From JASLMY01 sp965226475 (lineage in GTDB: Bacteria > Pseudomonadota > Alphaproteobacteria > GCA-2731375), in NCBI GenBank assembly GCA_965226475.1, contig CBDDDJ010000004.1, forward strand, positions 1,240,001 through 1,304,000: 64,000 nucleotides of DNA, in the 5' to 3' direction. Under the pieces are notes generated by a model that made no database searches, was not told where the DNA came from, and was given only the letters and a program-made list of their open reading frames with translations. Of this stretch, positions 32,879-42,956 are shown one piece after another (positions within the stretch are counted from its first letter, which is position 1; each line of letters starts with the position of its first letter). Made by a program: the position numbers and the translations under genes.

Positions 32879-33886
32879 ATGACGGCACGCGAGCGACATG
32901 GGGTATTCGCCGGCCAGACCGAGCGACGGGTCGGCTTTTTCCTGGCGCCGACGTTTTCCATGCTGGCCTTCGTCTCCTCGGTCGAGGCGATGCGCGCCGC
33001 CAACCGGCTGCGTGAGCGGGCGCTTTACGGCTGGGAGGTGATCACCGCCGACGGCGCCCCGGTCGAGGCGAGCAACGGCATGGCGCAGCCGGCCGACCGC
33101 TCGGTCCGCGATGCCGGCGCCTACGACATCGTGATCGTCATCGGTCCCTTCGATCCCGCGCCCTACGAGATATCCGGGGTGTTCGCCTGGCTCCGCCGCC
33201 TCGACCGGCACGGCGCCAAGCTCGGCGGGGTCTGCACCGGGGCCTATGTGCTGGCCAGCGCCGGCCTGATGCGCCAGCATCGTTGTACGATGCACTGGGA
33301 GATCCTGCCAGCCTTCATGGAGAACTTCCCGGAGATCGACGTCTCGAGCGACCTCTACCAGCTGGAGGGCAAGCGGTTTTCCGCCGCCGGCGGGACGGCG
33401 GCGCTGGACATGATGCTGGCGCTGATCGCGGAGGAGCACGGCTGGGACCTGGCGGCCGAAATCTCGGATAGTTTCGTCTTGGAACGGGTGCGCGGGTCGA
33501 CCGAGCCGCAGCGGATGGCGCTCGCCAACCGGTTGGGCTCGATCCACCCGAAGCTCGCCGCCTGCGTCGGGCTGATGGAGGCGAACGTCGAAACCCCCGT
33601 GCGCCCGCCGGAACTGGCGCTCGGCGTCGGGCTCTCCAAGCGCCAGTTGGAGCGGCTGTTCCGCCGCCATCTCGGCACCACGCTGGGCCATTATTATATG
33701 AGCATCCGGCTGAAATCCGCGCGCCGCATGGTGGAGCAGACCAACCTCCGGATCGCCGAGATCGCCTTCGCCTGCGGCTTCTCCTCGCCGACCTACTTCA
33801 GCCAGCTCTACCGCGCGGCCTACGGCTACTCGCCCCGCCAGGACCGCCGCGCCATCGCGAACGAGGCGACCCGAGACGTCGCCTGA
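32879..33886 (+). CDS. GlxA-family regulator (DJ-1/PfpI + AraC)
   Basis: A 335-aa transcription factor. The N-terminal amidase-like domain has VGFFLAPTFSMLAFVSSVEA and GGVCTGAYVLASAGLM. The C-terminal AraC domain has two helix-turn-helices: LALGVGLSKRQLERLFRRHL and IAEIAFACGFSSPTYFSQLY. Close relatives (GbdR, CdhR and others) sense glycine betaine, carnitine or related amines and activate their catabolism. It stands 138 bases ahead of the MttB homologue in the same direction and is its probable regulator. A GTG 12 bases upstream is an alternative start. Confidence 0.9.
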   Translation: MTARERHGVFAGQTERRVGFFLAPTFSMLAFVSSVEAMRAANRLRERALYGWEVITADGAPVEASNGMAQPADRSVRDAGAYDIVIVIGPFDPAPYEISGVFAWLRRLDRHGAKLGGVCTGAYVLASAGLMRQHRCTMHWEILPAFMENFPEIDVSSDLYQLEGKRFSAAGGTAALDMMLALIAEEHGWDLAAEISDSFVLERVRGSTEPQRMALANRLGSIHPKLAACVGLMEANVETPVRPPELALGVGLSKRQLERLFRRHLGTTLGHYYMSIRLKSARRMVEQTNLRIAEIAFACGFSSPTYFSQLYRAAYGYSPRQDRRAIANEATRDVA

Positions 33887-34024
33887 GGACGGCGCGGCGC
33901 ATATGTCGTTCCGCCGATAGTTCCTGTCGTGGATTTCAACTGTTTTCTAACGAATCGGGCGCACACTCGCCTCGTTCGTCGTTGTCCGAGACGGACGCGT
34001 TCCTCAGGTCGTCCGGGGTGTGCG

Positions 34025-35584
34025 ATGAACGAAATGCGCCCGAAATCCCGTCGCGCCGGCGGCCGGCAAGCCCGCCTGGAAAAGCGCGCCCGCCCGCCCG
34101 AGATTCGCGCCATCGGTCCCGGTCAGGTCGGCGGAGCCTATCGACCCCTAAGCCAGGGCGACCTTGAGAAAGTGCATCACGCGGTGCTCGATATTCTGGA
34201 GAATATCGGCCTCGCCGAGCCGATCCCGAGCTGCGTGGAGGCGATCACCGCCGTCGGTGGCCGGTTGTCGGAGACGGGCCGGCTGCTGTTCCCCCGGGCG
34301 CTGGTCGAGGACATGCTGGCCCGAATTCCCCACGAACTGGTGCTGCACGGCCGCGATCCCCGCCACGACATGGACTTGAGCGGCCGGCGCGTGCATTTCG
34401 GCACCGCCGGCGCCGCCGTGCATCTGTTGGACCTGGAGAGCGGCGAGTATCGCGACTCGACCCTTCTGGACCTCTACGACATCGCGCGCCTCGTCGACAC
34501 GCGCGACAACATCCACTTCTTCCAGCGTTCCGTCGTGACCCGCGATCTCGAGGATCCCTTCGAGATGGACCTCAACACCTGCTATGCCTCCGTCGCTGGG
34601 ACGAGCAAGCATGTCGGCACCGCCTTCACGACGCCCGAGGCGGTGCACGCCTCGGTCGACATGCTGGACATGATCGCCGGCGGCGAGGGGGCGTTCGCCG
34701 CCCGGCCCTTCGTCTCGATGTCCTGCTGCTTCGTCGTGCCGCCGCTCCGCTTCGCCCTCGATGCCTGTCGTTGCCTGGAGGCGGGCGTGGCGCGCGGCAT
34801 TCCGATCCTGCTGCTTTCGGCGGGCCAGGCGGGTGCCACCAGCCCGGCGGCGCTCGCCGGCAGCCTCGCGCAGTCCGTCGCCGAGGTGCTGGCCGGCACG
34901 ATCTACGTCAACGCGCTGAAGCCCGGCCATCCGACGATCTTCGGCACCTGGCCCTTCGTCTCCGACCTCAGGACCGGCGCGATGAGCGGGGGCAGCGGCG
35001 AACAGGCCCTGCTGGCGGCGGCGGCGGCGCAGATGGCCGGCTACTACGGCCTGCCGAACGGCGTCCCGGCGGGCATGGCGGATTCAAAGATCCCCGACGC
35101 GCAGTCCGGCTACGAGAAGGGCTATACCACCGCGCTCGCCGGCCTCGCGGGAAGCAACCTGGTCTACGAGGCGGCCGGCATGCACGCGAGCCTGCTGGGC
35201 GCCGCCTTCGAGAGCTACGTCATCGACGACGACATGCTGGGCGCCGTGCTGCGCTGCGTGCGCGGTATCGAGGTCAACGACGATACCCTCTCGCTTCAAG
35301 CCATGCGCGAGGTGGTGGAGGGCCCGGTGCACTATCTGGGCCATGCCCAGACGCTGGACCTGATGCAGCGGGAATACGCCTATCCGACCATCGGCGACCG
35401 GGCGAACCCGTCCGACTGGATGGATGCCGGCGCCCTCGACATCCGTGAACGGGCCCGCCAGCTGGCGCGTGAAATTCTCGCCACGCACTACCCCGAGAAC
35501 ATTCCGGGCGACGTCGACGACCGCGTTCGCGCCGCCTTTCCGATAAAACTGCCGCGATCGGCGATGCGGGCGCCCGTCGCCTGA
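34025..35584 (+). CDS. MttB-superfamily methylamine/betaine:corrinoid methyltransferase, pyrrolysine-free
   Basis: A 519-aa TIM-barrel methyltransferase that moves a methyl group from a quaternary or tertiary amine to a cobalamin protein. Features: LSQGDLEKVHHAVLDILENI at the start, VHFGTAGAAVHLLDLESGEY, and the late barrel segments GMADSKIPDAQSGYEKGY and GMHASLLGAAFESYVIDDDM. No TAG interrupts the 520 codons, so it is a pyrrolysine-less MttB, the group that includes glycine-betaine and carnitine-type demethylases. The neighbouring regulator and DMGDH-like gene suggest glycine betaine or a relative as substrate; this is inference. Its corrinoid partner is encoded 10 kb away. Confidence 0.88.
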   Translation: MNEMRPKSRRAGGRQARLEKRARPPEIRAIGPGQVGGAYRPLSQGDLEKVHHAVLDILENIGLAEPIPSCVEAITAVGGRLSETGRLLFPRALVEDMLARIPHELVLHGRDPRHDMDLSGRRVHFGTAGAAVHLLDLESGEYRDSTLLDLYDIARLVDTRDNIHFFQRSVVTRDLEDPFEMDLNTCYASVAGTSKHVGTAFTTPEAVHASVDMLDMIAGGEGAFAARPFVSMSCCFVVPPLRFALDACRCLEAGVARGIPILLLSAGQAGATSPAALAGSLAQSVAEVLAGTIYVNALKPGHPTIFGTWPFVSDLRTGAMSGGSGEQALLAAAAAQMAGYYGLPNGVPAGMADSKIPDAQSGYEKGYTTALAGLAGSNLVYEAAGMHASLLGAAFESYVIDDDMLGAVLRCVRGIEVNDDTLSLQAMREVVEGPVHYLGHAQTLDLMQREYAYPTIGDRANPSDWMDAGALDIRERARQLAREILATHYPENIPGDVDDRVRAAFPIKLPRSAMRAPVA

Positions 35585-35618
35585 AGCGCGGAGGCCGAAG
35601 CGGGGAGGGTTGCGAGCC

Positions 35619-38036
35619 ATGAAGGAACACGCCCGCGTGGTCATCATCGGCGGCGGGGTCGCCGGCTGCAGCACCGCCTACCACCTGGCGGCCAAGGGCT
35701 GGAGCGACATCGTGCTGTTGGAGCGGGACGAGCTCACCTCCGGCTCCACCTGGCATGCCGCCGGCAATTGCCCGACCTATTCGACCAGCTACAACATCAT
35801 GCGGATGCAGGCCCATGGCGTCTTTCTCTACCAGCGCCTGGAGGAGTTGACGGGGCAGCCCGTCGGCCACCACATGACCGGCAGCGTCCGCCTGGCGCAG
35901 ACCCGCGACAGGATGGATGAGTTCAGCCACATCGCCGCCATGGCCCGCCACCAGGGACTGGAATACGAGATGCTGGACCTCGACGGCTTGCGCGCGCGCT
36001 ATCCGCCGATTGAGACCCATGGCCTGGAAGGCGCGCTCTGGGATCCCCATGACGGCCATATCGATCCGAGCCAACTGACCCAGGCGCTGGCCAAGGGCGC
36101 GCGCGACGGCGGCGTCCGGATCCACCGCCAAACCCCGGTGACGGCTATCGAGCGGACCGCCGCGGGCGAATGGCGGGTCACCACGCCCCAGGGCGAGATC
36201 ACGGCGGAGATCCTGATCAACGCCGCCGGCTACCGGGCCCGCGAGGTGGGGGCGATGACCGGCCTCGACCTGCCGCTGGTCTCGATGGAGCACCAGTATC
36301 TGGTGACCGAGGCGGTGCCCAGCCTGGAAGAACGCGGCGGCCTGTTGCCGCTGCTGCGCGACCCGGACGATTCCTACTACCTGCGCCAGGAGCGCGGCGG
36401 CCTGATCCTGGGGCCCTACGAGTTCCACTGCCGGACCTGGGCCGAGGACGGCGTGCCGCCGGATTTCGGCATGGAGCTGCTGCAGCCCGATCTCGACCGG
36501 CTGGAAAGCTATATCGAGAAGGCGATTCTGAGAGTCCCGCCCTTGGGCGAATCAGGCGTGCGCAACACCATCAACGGACCGATCCCCTATACCCCGGACG
36601 GCCTGCCGCTGGTTGGGCCGGCGGCCGGCCAGCCGAACCACTATCTCTGCGCCGCCTTCAGCTTCGGCATCGTGCAGGGCGGCGGGGCCGGCAAGCTGCT
36701 GGCCGACATCATCGTCGAGGGCGAAGGGGAGTGGGATACCTGGGAGATTGACCCCCTCCGCTACGGGCGCTACGCCACCAAGCGCTATGCGATCGAAAAG
36801 GCGGTGGAACTCTACAGCCACGAATACACCACCGCCTTCCCGCACGACGAATGGCCGGCCGGGCGGCCGGCGCGGCGGACGCCGCTTTACGAGACTTTGA
36901 AGGCCAAGGGCGCCCGTTTCGGCGCGCGGGGCGGCTGGGAACGGGCGACCTGGTTCGTGCCCGAGGGCAGTGATGGCGAGCGGCGGCCGAGCTTCCGCCA
37001 CACCAACTGGTTCGATACGGTCGGCGCCGAGTGCCGCGCGGTCCGCGAGCGTGTCGGCGTCCTGGATCTGGGCGGCTTCGCCAAATACATGGTCGGGGGC
37101 GCCGACGCGGCGGCGATGCTGGACCGCGTCGTCACCGGCCGGCTGCCGCGCGTCGGGCGGATCGCGCTCGGCTACGCCTGTCTCGAAAGCGGCCACGTGA
37201 TCTCGGAGTTCACCATCACGCGGCTGGCGGAAGACCGCTTCTACATTGCCTCGGCCGCCGCCGCCGAGGACCATGACCTCGACCTGCTGCGGAACGCTAT
37301 TCCCGCCGGCGCCGACGTCGAAATCGAGAATGCGACGGGCCGCTACGGCACCCTGATCGTCGCCGGGCCCAGGTCGCGCGAGGTGCTCGGCGCGGTCACC
37401 GAAGCGGAGCTCTCGAACGAAGCCTTCCCCTGGCTCGCGGCGCAATGGATCACCGTCGGTTTTGCCGACTGCCTGGCGATCCGGGTCAACTATGTGGGCG
37501 AACTCGGCTGGGAGCTGCATCTGCCGATGGAGCATATGGCGACGGTCTACGAGGACGTCATGGCGGCGGGCGCGGCGCACGGCATCGCCGACTTCGGCAT
37601 GTACGCCATGGAGTCGCTGCGCCTGGAGAAGGCCTACCCAGCCTGGAAGCTGGAACTCACCAGCGAATACACCCCCTTGGAAGCCGGCCTCGACCGCTTC
37701 GTCCGCCTCGACAAGGACGATTTCGTCGGCCGCGCCGCGCTCCAGCGCCAGAAGCAGGAGGGCGTGGCGCGCCGCCTGGTCTGCATGACGCTGGCGGCGG
37801 GCGACTGCGATCCCATGACCAACGCGCCGGTCTATTGCGACGGCGAAATCGCCGGCATCGTCACTTCCGGCGGCCACGGCCACACCATCGGCCGCGCCAT
37901 CGCGCTCGCCTATATCGAGGCCGAGGCGTTGGGGTCGGACGGCGCGCTGGAGATCGAGATCCTGGGCCAACGCCGCGCCGCCACCCTCTCCGCCGGCGCG
38001 CCGCACGATCCCGGGAACGCCCGGCTCAGAGCCTAG
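35619..38036 (+). CDS. Dimethylglycine/sarcosine dehydrogenase-like FAD-GcvT protein
   Basis: An 805-aa enzyme in the DMGDH/SARDH group: FAD-binding VVIIGGGVAGCSTAYHLAAK at the N-terminus, GSTWHAAGNCPTY with the His that carries FAD covalently in this family, and INGPIPYTPDGLPLVGP. The C-terminal half (from about residue 440) is a GcvT-like folate domain (GECRAVRERVGVLDLGGF-type region, NYVGELGWELHLP, GMYAMESLRLEKAYPAW). It oxidatively demethylates N-methylated glycines and passes the one-carbon unit to THF. It lies 34 bases after the MttB homologue with a GGGGAGGG site, so the two are likely one operon. Confidence 0.88.
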   Translation: MKEHARVVIIGGGVAGCSTAYHLAAKGWSDIVLLERDELTSGSTWHAAGNCPTYSTSYNIMRMQAHGVFLYQRLEELTGQPVGHHMTGSVRLAQTRDRMDEFSHIAAMARHQGLEYEMLDLDGLRARYPPIETHGLEGALWDPHDGHIDPSQLTQALAKGARDGGVRIHRQTPVTAIERTAAGEWRVTTPQGEITAEILINAAGYRAREVGAMTGLDLPLVSMEHQYLVTEAVPSLEERGGLLPLLRDPDDSYYLRQERGGLILGPYEFHCRTWAEDGVPPDFGMELLQPDLDRLESYIEKAILRVPPLGESGVRNTINGPIPYTPDGLPLVGPAAGQPNHYLCAAFSFGIVQGGGAGKLLADIIVEGEGEWDTWEIDPLRYGRYATKRYAIEKAVELYSHEYTTAFPHDEWPAGRPARRTPLYETLKAKGARFGARGGWERATWFVPEGSDGERRPSFRHTNWFDTVGAECRAVRERVGVLDLGGFAKYMVGGADAAAMLDRVVTGRLPRVGRIALGYACLESGHVISEFTITRLAEDRFYIASAAAAEDHDLDLLRNAIPAGADVEIENATGRYGTLIVAGPRSREVLGAVTEAELSNEAFPWLAAQWITVGFADCLAIRVNYVGELGWELHLPMEHMATVYEDVMAAGAAHGIADFGMYAMESLRLEKAYPAWKLELTSEYTPLEAGLDRFVRLDKDDFVGRAALQRQKQEGVARRLVCMTLAAGDCDPMTNAPVYCDGEIAGIVTSGGHGHTIGRAIALAYIEAEALGSDGALEIEILGQRRAATLSAGAPHDPGNARLRA

Positions 38037-38298
38037 AGCATGGCGCGACCTCATGGACACGTTCGACCGGGAAAGGGGGGACATCGGGGCCCGTCCATGA
38101 TGGAACTCCGGCCAGGTAGGTCGGATGGTTACGATGTGTTAACTTAAACTCGAAACAGTCCTTCGCGGATGATTTTGACGCGGCGCGAAATGATGGGGAA
38201 TCAGGGGTCGGCGCCGCCTGCGATCGGGACGCCGATCGGTCCGCGGTGCACCACGCGGCTCCCACCTGGTGGGCAATAAATAAGAAGAGGTCCCACCC

Positions 38299-41295
38299 AT
38301 GAAAGGTATCCGCAAGGCTCGCGACCTTGGGTATTTGGTCATCGGAATATTACTATTGGCCGCTCTATGGGGCGGTGTCCGATGGAATGTCGTCGTCGAG
38401 CGAGAAAACCATCTGCGGGCGAGACTCGAAAAGTTCGAGATATTGGCGGATGATATCGCCAGCCACAGCGAACAGATTTTTCACTACGCCGACACCTATT
38501 TGAAATTCGTCCGCAAGGCCTATACCGAGTCGGGCCTGCCGGCGGTCACGAAAATTTTGCGGGACGTTCCGCTCAACACGGAGATTCTGTCGCACATCAC
38601 GATTATCGATAGGAACGGTACGCCACTTTTGGTGTCGGGCCATGTCATCAAGTCCGGGACGACGGCGAAAGATCGAGAATATTTCAAGCTTCAGATGCAG
38701 GCCGAGGGTGACTTGGCCCAAATCTCGCTGCCGAGGCGCGGCCGGAATTCCGGCAAAGTACTCATCCGGCTGGTGCGGCGCGTCACGACGCCGGATGGGG
38801 CATTCGCGGGTGTCGTTTTTGCCGCCGTTCATGTCCCCACGATTTCGCGCTATCTTGATGCGGCGGATGTCGGTGCACATGGCGAGAAGTTTCTGCTCGG
38901 CGAGGATGGGAAGGTGCGTGCCGCGCCGTCCCCCGATATCACCGCCGTCGGCGTGAACCTGTCCGGCCTCGCACTCTTCGGCGCGGCGTCGCGGCAGGGT
39001 GCCGGCAGCTTTGACGATATCAGTCCGATCGACGGCAAGCCGCGCAGCTACAACTACAAGAGGCTGGAGAATTTCCCGCTCGGCGTCGTCTTAGGACTAT
39101 CGCCGGCGGACATCGACGAGGCCGTGTCGGATTACGAGGAAACGTCCTATTCGGTGGCGGTCGCGCTTTCGGCGGCCATCGTCCTTCTGATTTTCGTCAT
39201 CCTTCGCGAAATGCGCCACGGTGATGTCCTGCAACAGGCGGAGCGGCGGTTGCGGGAGGAAGTTCGCGAGCAGACGACGTCACTGGTCGCGGAAATCGAG
39301 GAGCGCCGCGCGGTCGAGCGGGCCTTGCAGGAGAGCGAGGCACGCATGGGCGACTTCGCGGAGGCGAGCTCCGACTGGTTCTGGGGAATGGACGAGAATC
39401 TCCGCTTTTCCTATTTCTCCGGCCGTTTCGAGGAAGTGACTGGCGTTCCGCCCGCCGCCCTGTTCGGCAAGACGCGCGTGGAAACCGGTGTTCCGAACGT
39501 CGATCCGGAGCAATGGGAAAGGCAGCTGGCCGACCTGGCCGCCCATCGCTCGTTCCGCAACTTCGAACATCCGCGCGCCATGCCGAACGGGGAGATCGTG
39601 CATCTGTCGATCAACGGCAAGGCGATCTTCGACGCGGATGGGCAATTCCGGGGATATCGCGGCTCGGGTTCCGAAATCACCCAGCAGAAGGAGGCCGAAC
39701 AGCTCATTCAACAGACCAACCAGGAGCTGTAGCGACGCGTTCGGGAACGCACCATCGATCTCGAAAGGGCCAATGAGCAGCTGTTCGAGGAAGATGCCAA
39801 CCTGCGCGAGATCCTGGAAAACAGCCCGGTCGGCATCGTCATCGTGACGCACAATTACGATGGCACGCGAATGACGGGCGACCGCCTGTTCGTCAACGAT
39901 GCCCTGGTCGAGATGTTCGGCTGGACCTCCCGGGAGAGCTTTTTGGTGGCCGACATTTCGGAGAGCTGGGCCGACAAGGAAAAACTTGAGATCATCGAGG
40001 ACATATTCAAACGCCGAGACAACCTTCGCGACTTCGAGGTTCAACGACGGCGAATGGACGGCAGTCCGTGGTGGGTATCGATGAGCAGCCGTCCGATCCG
40101 CTTCGCGAACCAGGACTGCACCATCATCTGGCATTTCGACATCACCGAGCGGGTTGAGTCGGAGCAGGCACTCCGCCGCTCGCAGACGCTGGAGGCCGTG
40201 GGGCAGCTGACCGGCGGCGTGGCGCATGATTTCAACAATCTGCTGGCCGTGATCCTGGGCAATGCGGAACTCCTGGGCGACACCGTCGACGAGACGGCCT
40301 CCGGTCTGCTCAACGCCATAACGCGATCGGCGCAACGGGGCAGCGAGTTGACCCAGCGGCTTCTGGCGTTTTCGCGGCGCCAGCCGTTGCAACCGGTGGC
40401 GACGGACCCGACCGAGCTGATCGACCACATGAAGGACCTGCTGCGACGCACCCTGACCGAGACCATCGAACTGGAAATCCGCGCCAGCGACGACCTGATG
40501 CGGGCGATCATCGATCCCGGCCAGTTGGAGAACGCCCTGTTGAACCTGGCCGTCAACGCGCAGCACGCGATGCCGGGTGGCGGCAAGCTTCGAATCGATG
40601 CCTCGAACGTCACCTCTGGCGACGATGTCGCCGTCGTCGAAGCCGGCCTCGACGGCGCCGAGTTCGTCAAGATAGCGGTCAGCGACAGCGGCACGGGAAT
40701 CGCGCCGGATGTCCTGGAGCACGTTTTCGAGCCGTTCTACACCACCAAGGACGTGGGGCAGGGCAGCGGTCTCGGCCTCTCCATGGTCTATGGCTTCGCC
40801 AAACAGTCGGGTGGGCATGTCACCATCGACAGCACCCTCGGCGAAGGTACGACCGTAAGCCTTTATCTCCCGGGTTCGCGTGAGCCCAAGGTCGCGCCCG
40901 AGGTCCCGGAAGATCACATCGTCGCCTGCGGCAACCATCGCATTCTCGTCGTCGAGGACGACTCCGACGTCCGTGCGGTCACCACGGCCACGCTGCAAAA
41001 CCTCGGGTATCGGGTCGAGGCGGCGGCGACGGGGGCGGAGGCGTTGGAGGTGCTGCGGGCGGACGGCGGCTTCGACCTGTTGTTCACCGATGTCGTGATG
41101 CCGGGTGGCATCAGTGGCCTCGATCTGACGCGCGAGGCGAGACGGCGGTACCCCGATCTGAAGGTCCTGCTTATGTCGGGGTGCGCGGAAAGCACGATCG
41201 AGGATCAGGGCCTGCCGGCGGGCGCCGAACTGCTCGCCAAGCCGTTCTCGAAACAGGATTTGAACGCCAAACTGCACGCCGTTCTGGATACGTGA
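38299..41295 (+). pseudogene. Hybrid sensor histidine kinase interrupted by amber
   Basis: One continuous frame of 998 codons with a single TAG at 39730-39732. Before it: TM1 (LGYLVIGILLLAALWGGVRW), a periplasmic dCache-like sensor, TM2 (SVAVALSAAIVLLIFVIL), coiled coil and a PAS domain. After it: a helix (RRVRERTIDLERANEQL), a second PAS, the His box LTGGVAHDFNNLLAVILGNA, ATPase motifs (GSGLGLSMVYGFAKQSGG) and a receiver with FTDVVMPGG. NQEL*RRVRERT is normally NQELEARVRERT, so GAG to TAG is likely. A separate cytoplasmic PAS-kinase-receiver could start at ATG 39844, but the sensor would be uncoupled. Confidence 0.88.
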
Positions 41296-41393
41296 AGCGG
41301 AAGCCATTTCTCGCGCTTTGAGTCCGGCCTTGGCCCGGCTTCCCGGGGTCCGCTAAGCTCCCCCGATAGCGTTGAGCGAGAAGGAGGCGATCC

Positions 41394-42265
41394 ATGGCAA
41401 GCCATGCGACTGGCGACGGCGGCATTCCGTCGAGGGATGCGGGAGCCCGCGGCCTCACCCGCGTCATGACCTTGGGCGGGGGCTCCGCGCGCGGAAAGGC
41501 AAGCGGGTCCTGGTCGAGACGCTCCCCTTCTCGGCCGAAGAGGCGGCGGCGGCCGAGGAGGCCGGCGTCGACACCATGAAGGTCCGATTCGATCCGGCGA
41601 ATCCCGATCCGGCGATCGCCTGCCGCCAGGCGGCGCCCAACACCTTCATGGCCTTTTCGGTGGCCCTGGTGGCCGCCGCCAGCGAGACCGAGGCCGTGCG
41701 GCTCGGCTATCAGGCGATGGCGCTCGGCGCCGACGCGATCATGTGCCAATGGAGCCCCAGGTTCGTCGCCGCGGCGGCCGATGCCGGCATTCCGATCCAG
41801 GGTCATGCCGGCCTCGTGCCGCGAAAAAGCACCTGGACTGGGGGCCTGCGCGCCGTCGGCAAGACGCTCGACGAGGCGATGTGGGTCTACGGCGAGATCA
41901 AGAAGCTGGAAGCGGCCGGCGCCTATGCGGTCGAGGTCGAGGTCATCCCCGAGGCCCTGCTGGTCGAGATCTCCAAGCGCACCACGCTCATGACCTCGTC
42001 GATCGGGGCCGGCAGCGGCGGCGACATCCAGTTTCTCTTCGCCGACGACATCCTCGGCAATAACGCGCCGCCCTATCCACGCCATTCCAAGCAGTACCGC
42101 CACCTCTACAAGATGAAGGAGGAGATGCAGCTCGAGCGTGTCGCCGCTTTCGAGGAATTCGTCGCCGACGTTCAGGGCGGCCGGTTCCCGGCCGAGCAGC
42201 ACGTCATCAAGGCGCCGGAGAACCTTATCGACCAGTTCGTCGACGCGGTGGAGGGCGGGAGTTGA
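41394..42265 (+). pseudogene. PanB-like (ketopantoate hydroxymethyltransferase family) with frameshift
   Basis: The ATG has an ideal AAGGAGG site, but that frame (MASHATGDGGIPSRDAGARG) runs out. Homology continues in the next frame from about 41480: KGKRVLVETLPFSAEEAAAA, QGHAGLVPRKSTWTGGLRAV, and AVEVEVIPEALLVEISKRTT followed by SSIGAGSGGDIQFLFADDIL. The last blocks align with PanB (GHVGLTPQ, IGIGAG, L..DLLG), although the metal and substrate residues differ. A one-base loss in the GGGCGGGGG run (about 41474-41482) would explain it. It is a PanB/PEP-mutase superfamily enzyme of unknown substrate. Confidence 0.65.
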
Positions 42266-42311
42266 GCGGTCCCGACTACGAGGCCGCGCGCCTGGCGGGA
42301 AACGCGGGTGG

Positions 42312-42812
42312 CTAGCGCTTGCAGAGTCCCATCAGGCTCGCCTTTGCCAGCGTGTTGTAGTGCAGCAGGAATCCGGCGACCGCCGGCGAGGGTGGCTCGA
42401 ACGGTAGCGCCTCTAGCCCGACCGCGTGCAGCGAAAAGAGGTAGCGGTGGGGATGGTCGCCCTCCGGTGGGCAGGGTCCGCCATAGCCAGGCGCGCCGAA
42501 ATCGGTCCTGACCTCGAGCGCCCCCGCCGGCATCTTGCCCGACGAGGGATCGCCCGCGCCGAGCTCGAGCGCAGTGGTGGCGGCCGGGATATTGACCACG
42601 GCCCAGTGCCAGAATCCACTCCCCGTCGGCGCGTCGGGATCGAAGCAGGTGAGCGCGAAGCTCTTGGTTCCCTCCGGCACCCCGCTCCAGGAGAATTGCG
42701 GCGACAAATTGCCGCCGGCGCAGCCGAAGCCGTAGGCCTCCGACAGCACGTGATCGTTGGCGAGATAGTCGCCGTCGTCGAAGATCTGGCTGCTCAAGAT
42801 CAGTCCACTCAT
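42312..42812 (-). CDS. YbhB/YbcL-type PEBP family protein
   Basis: A 166-aa phosphatidylethanolamine-binding-protein-like protein with the bacterial family pattern: NLSPQFSWSGVPEGTKSFAL, DPDAPTGSGFWHWAVVNIPA and GPCPPEGDHPHRYLFSLHA. No signal peptide, so it is probably cytosolic. The bacterial members have no well-defined role. It converges with the PanB-like gene. Confidence 0.88.
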   Translation of the reverse strand: MSGLILSSQIFDDGDYLANDHVLSEAYGFGCAGGNLSPQFSWSGVPEGTKSFALTCFDPDAPTGSGFWHWAVVNIPAATTALELGAGDPSSGKMPAGALEVRTDFGAPGYGGPCPPEGDHPHRYLFSLHAVGLEALPFEPPSPAVAGFLLHYNTLAKASLMGLCKR

Positions 42813-42956
42813 CGCGGTGTCCTCGTCTCCCTGGATGTCGGTTCGCTGCCATGAAGTACAGCCGGTTTGCCCCCGGCTGTCAAAACCGCCGTTTGCCTCG
42901 GCTCCGCTTCCTTTCTAGGATTTCGTCGGAGAGACGAGGGAGAGGGAGCACGCGCG

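Noticed and set aside
34025..35584. Pyrrolysine-containing MttB
   Set aside because: The gene has no in-frame TAG, and TAG is used as a normal stop by many intact genes in the window.
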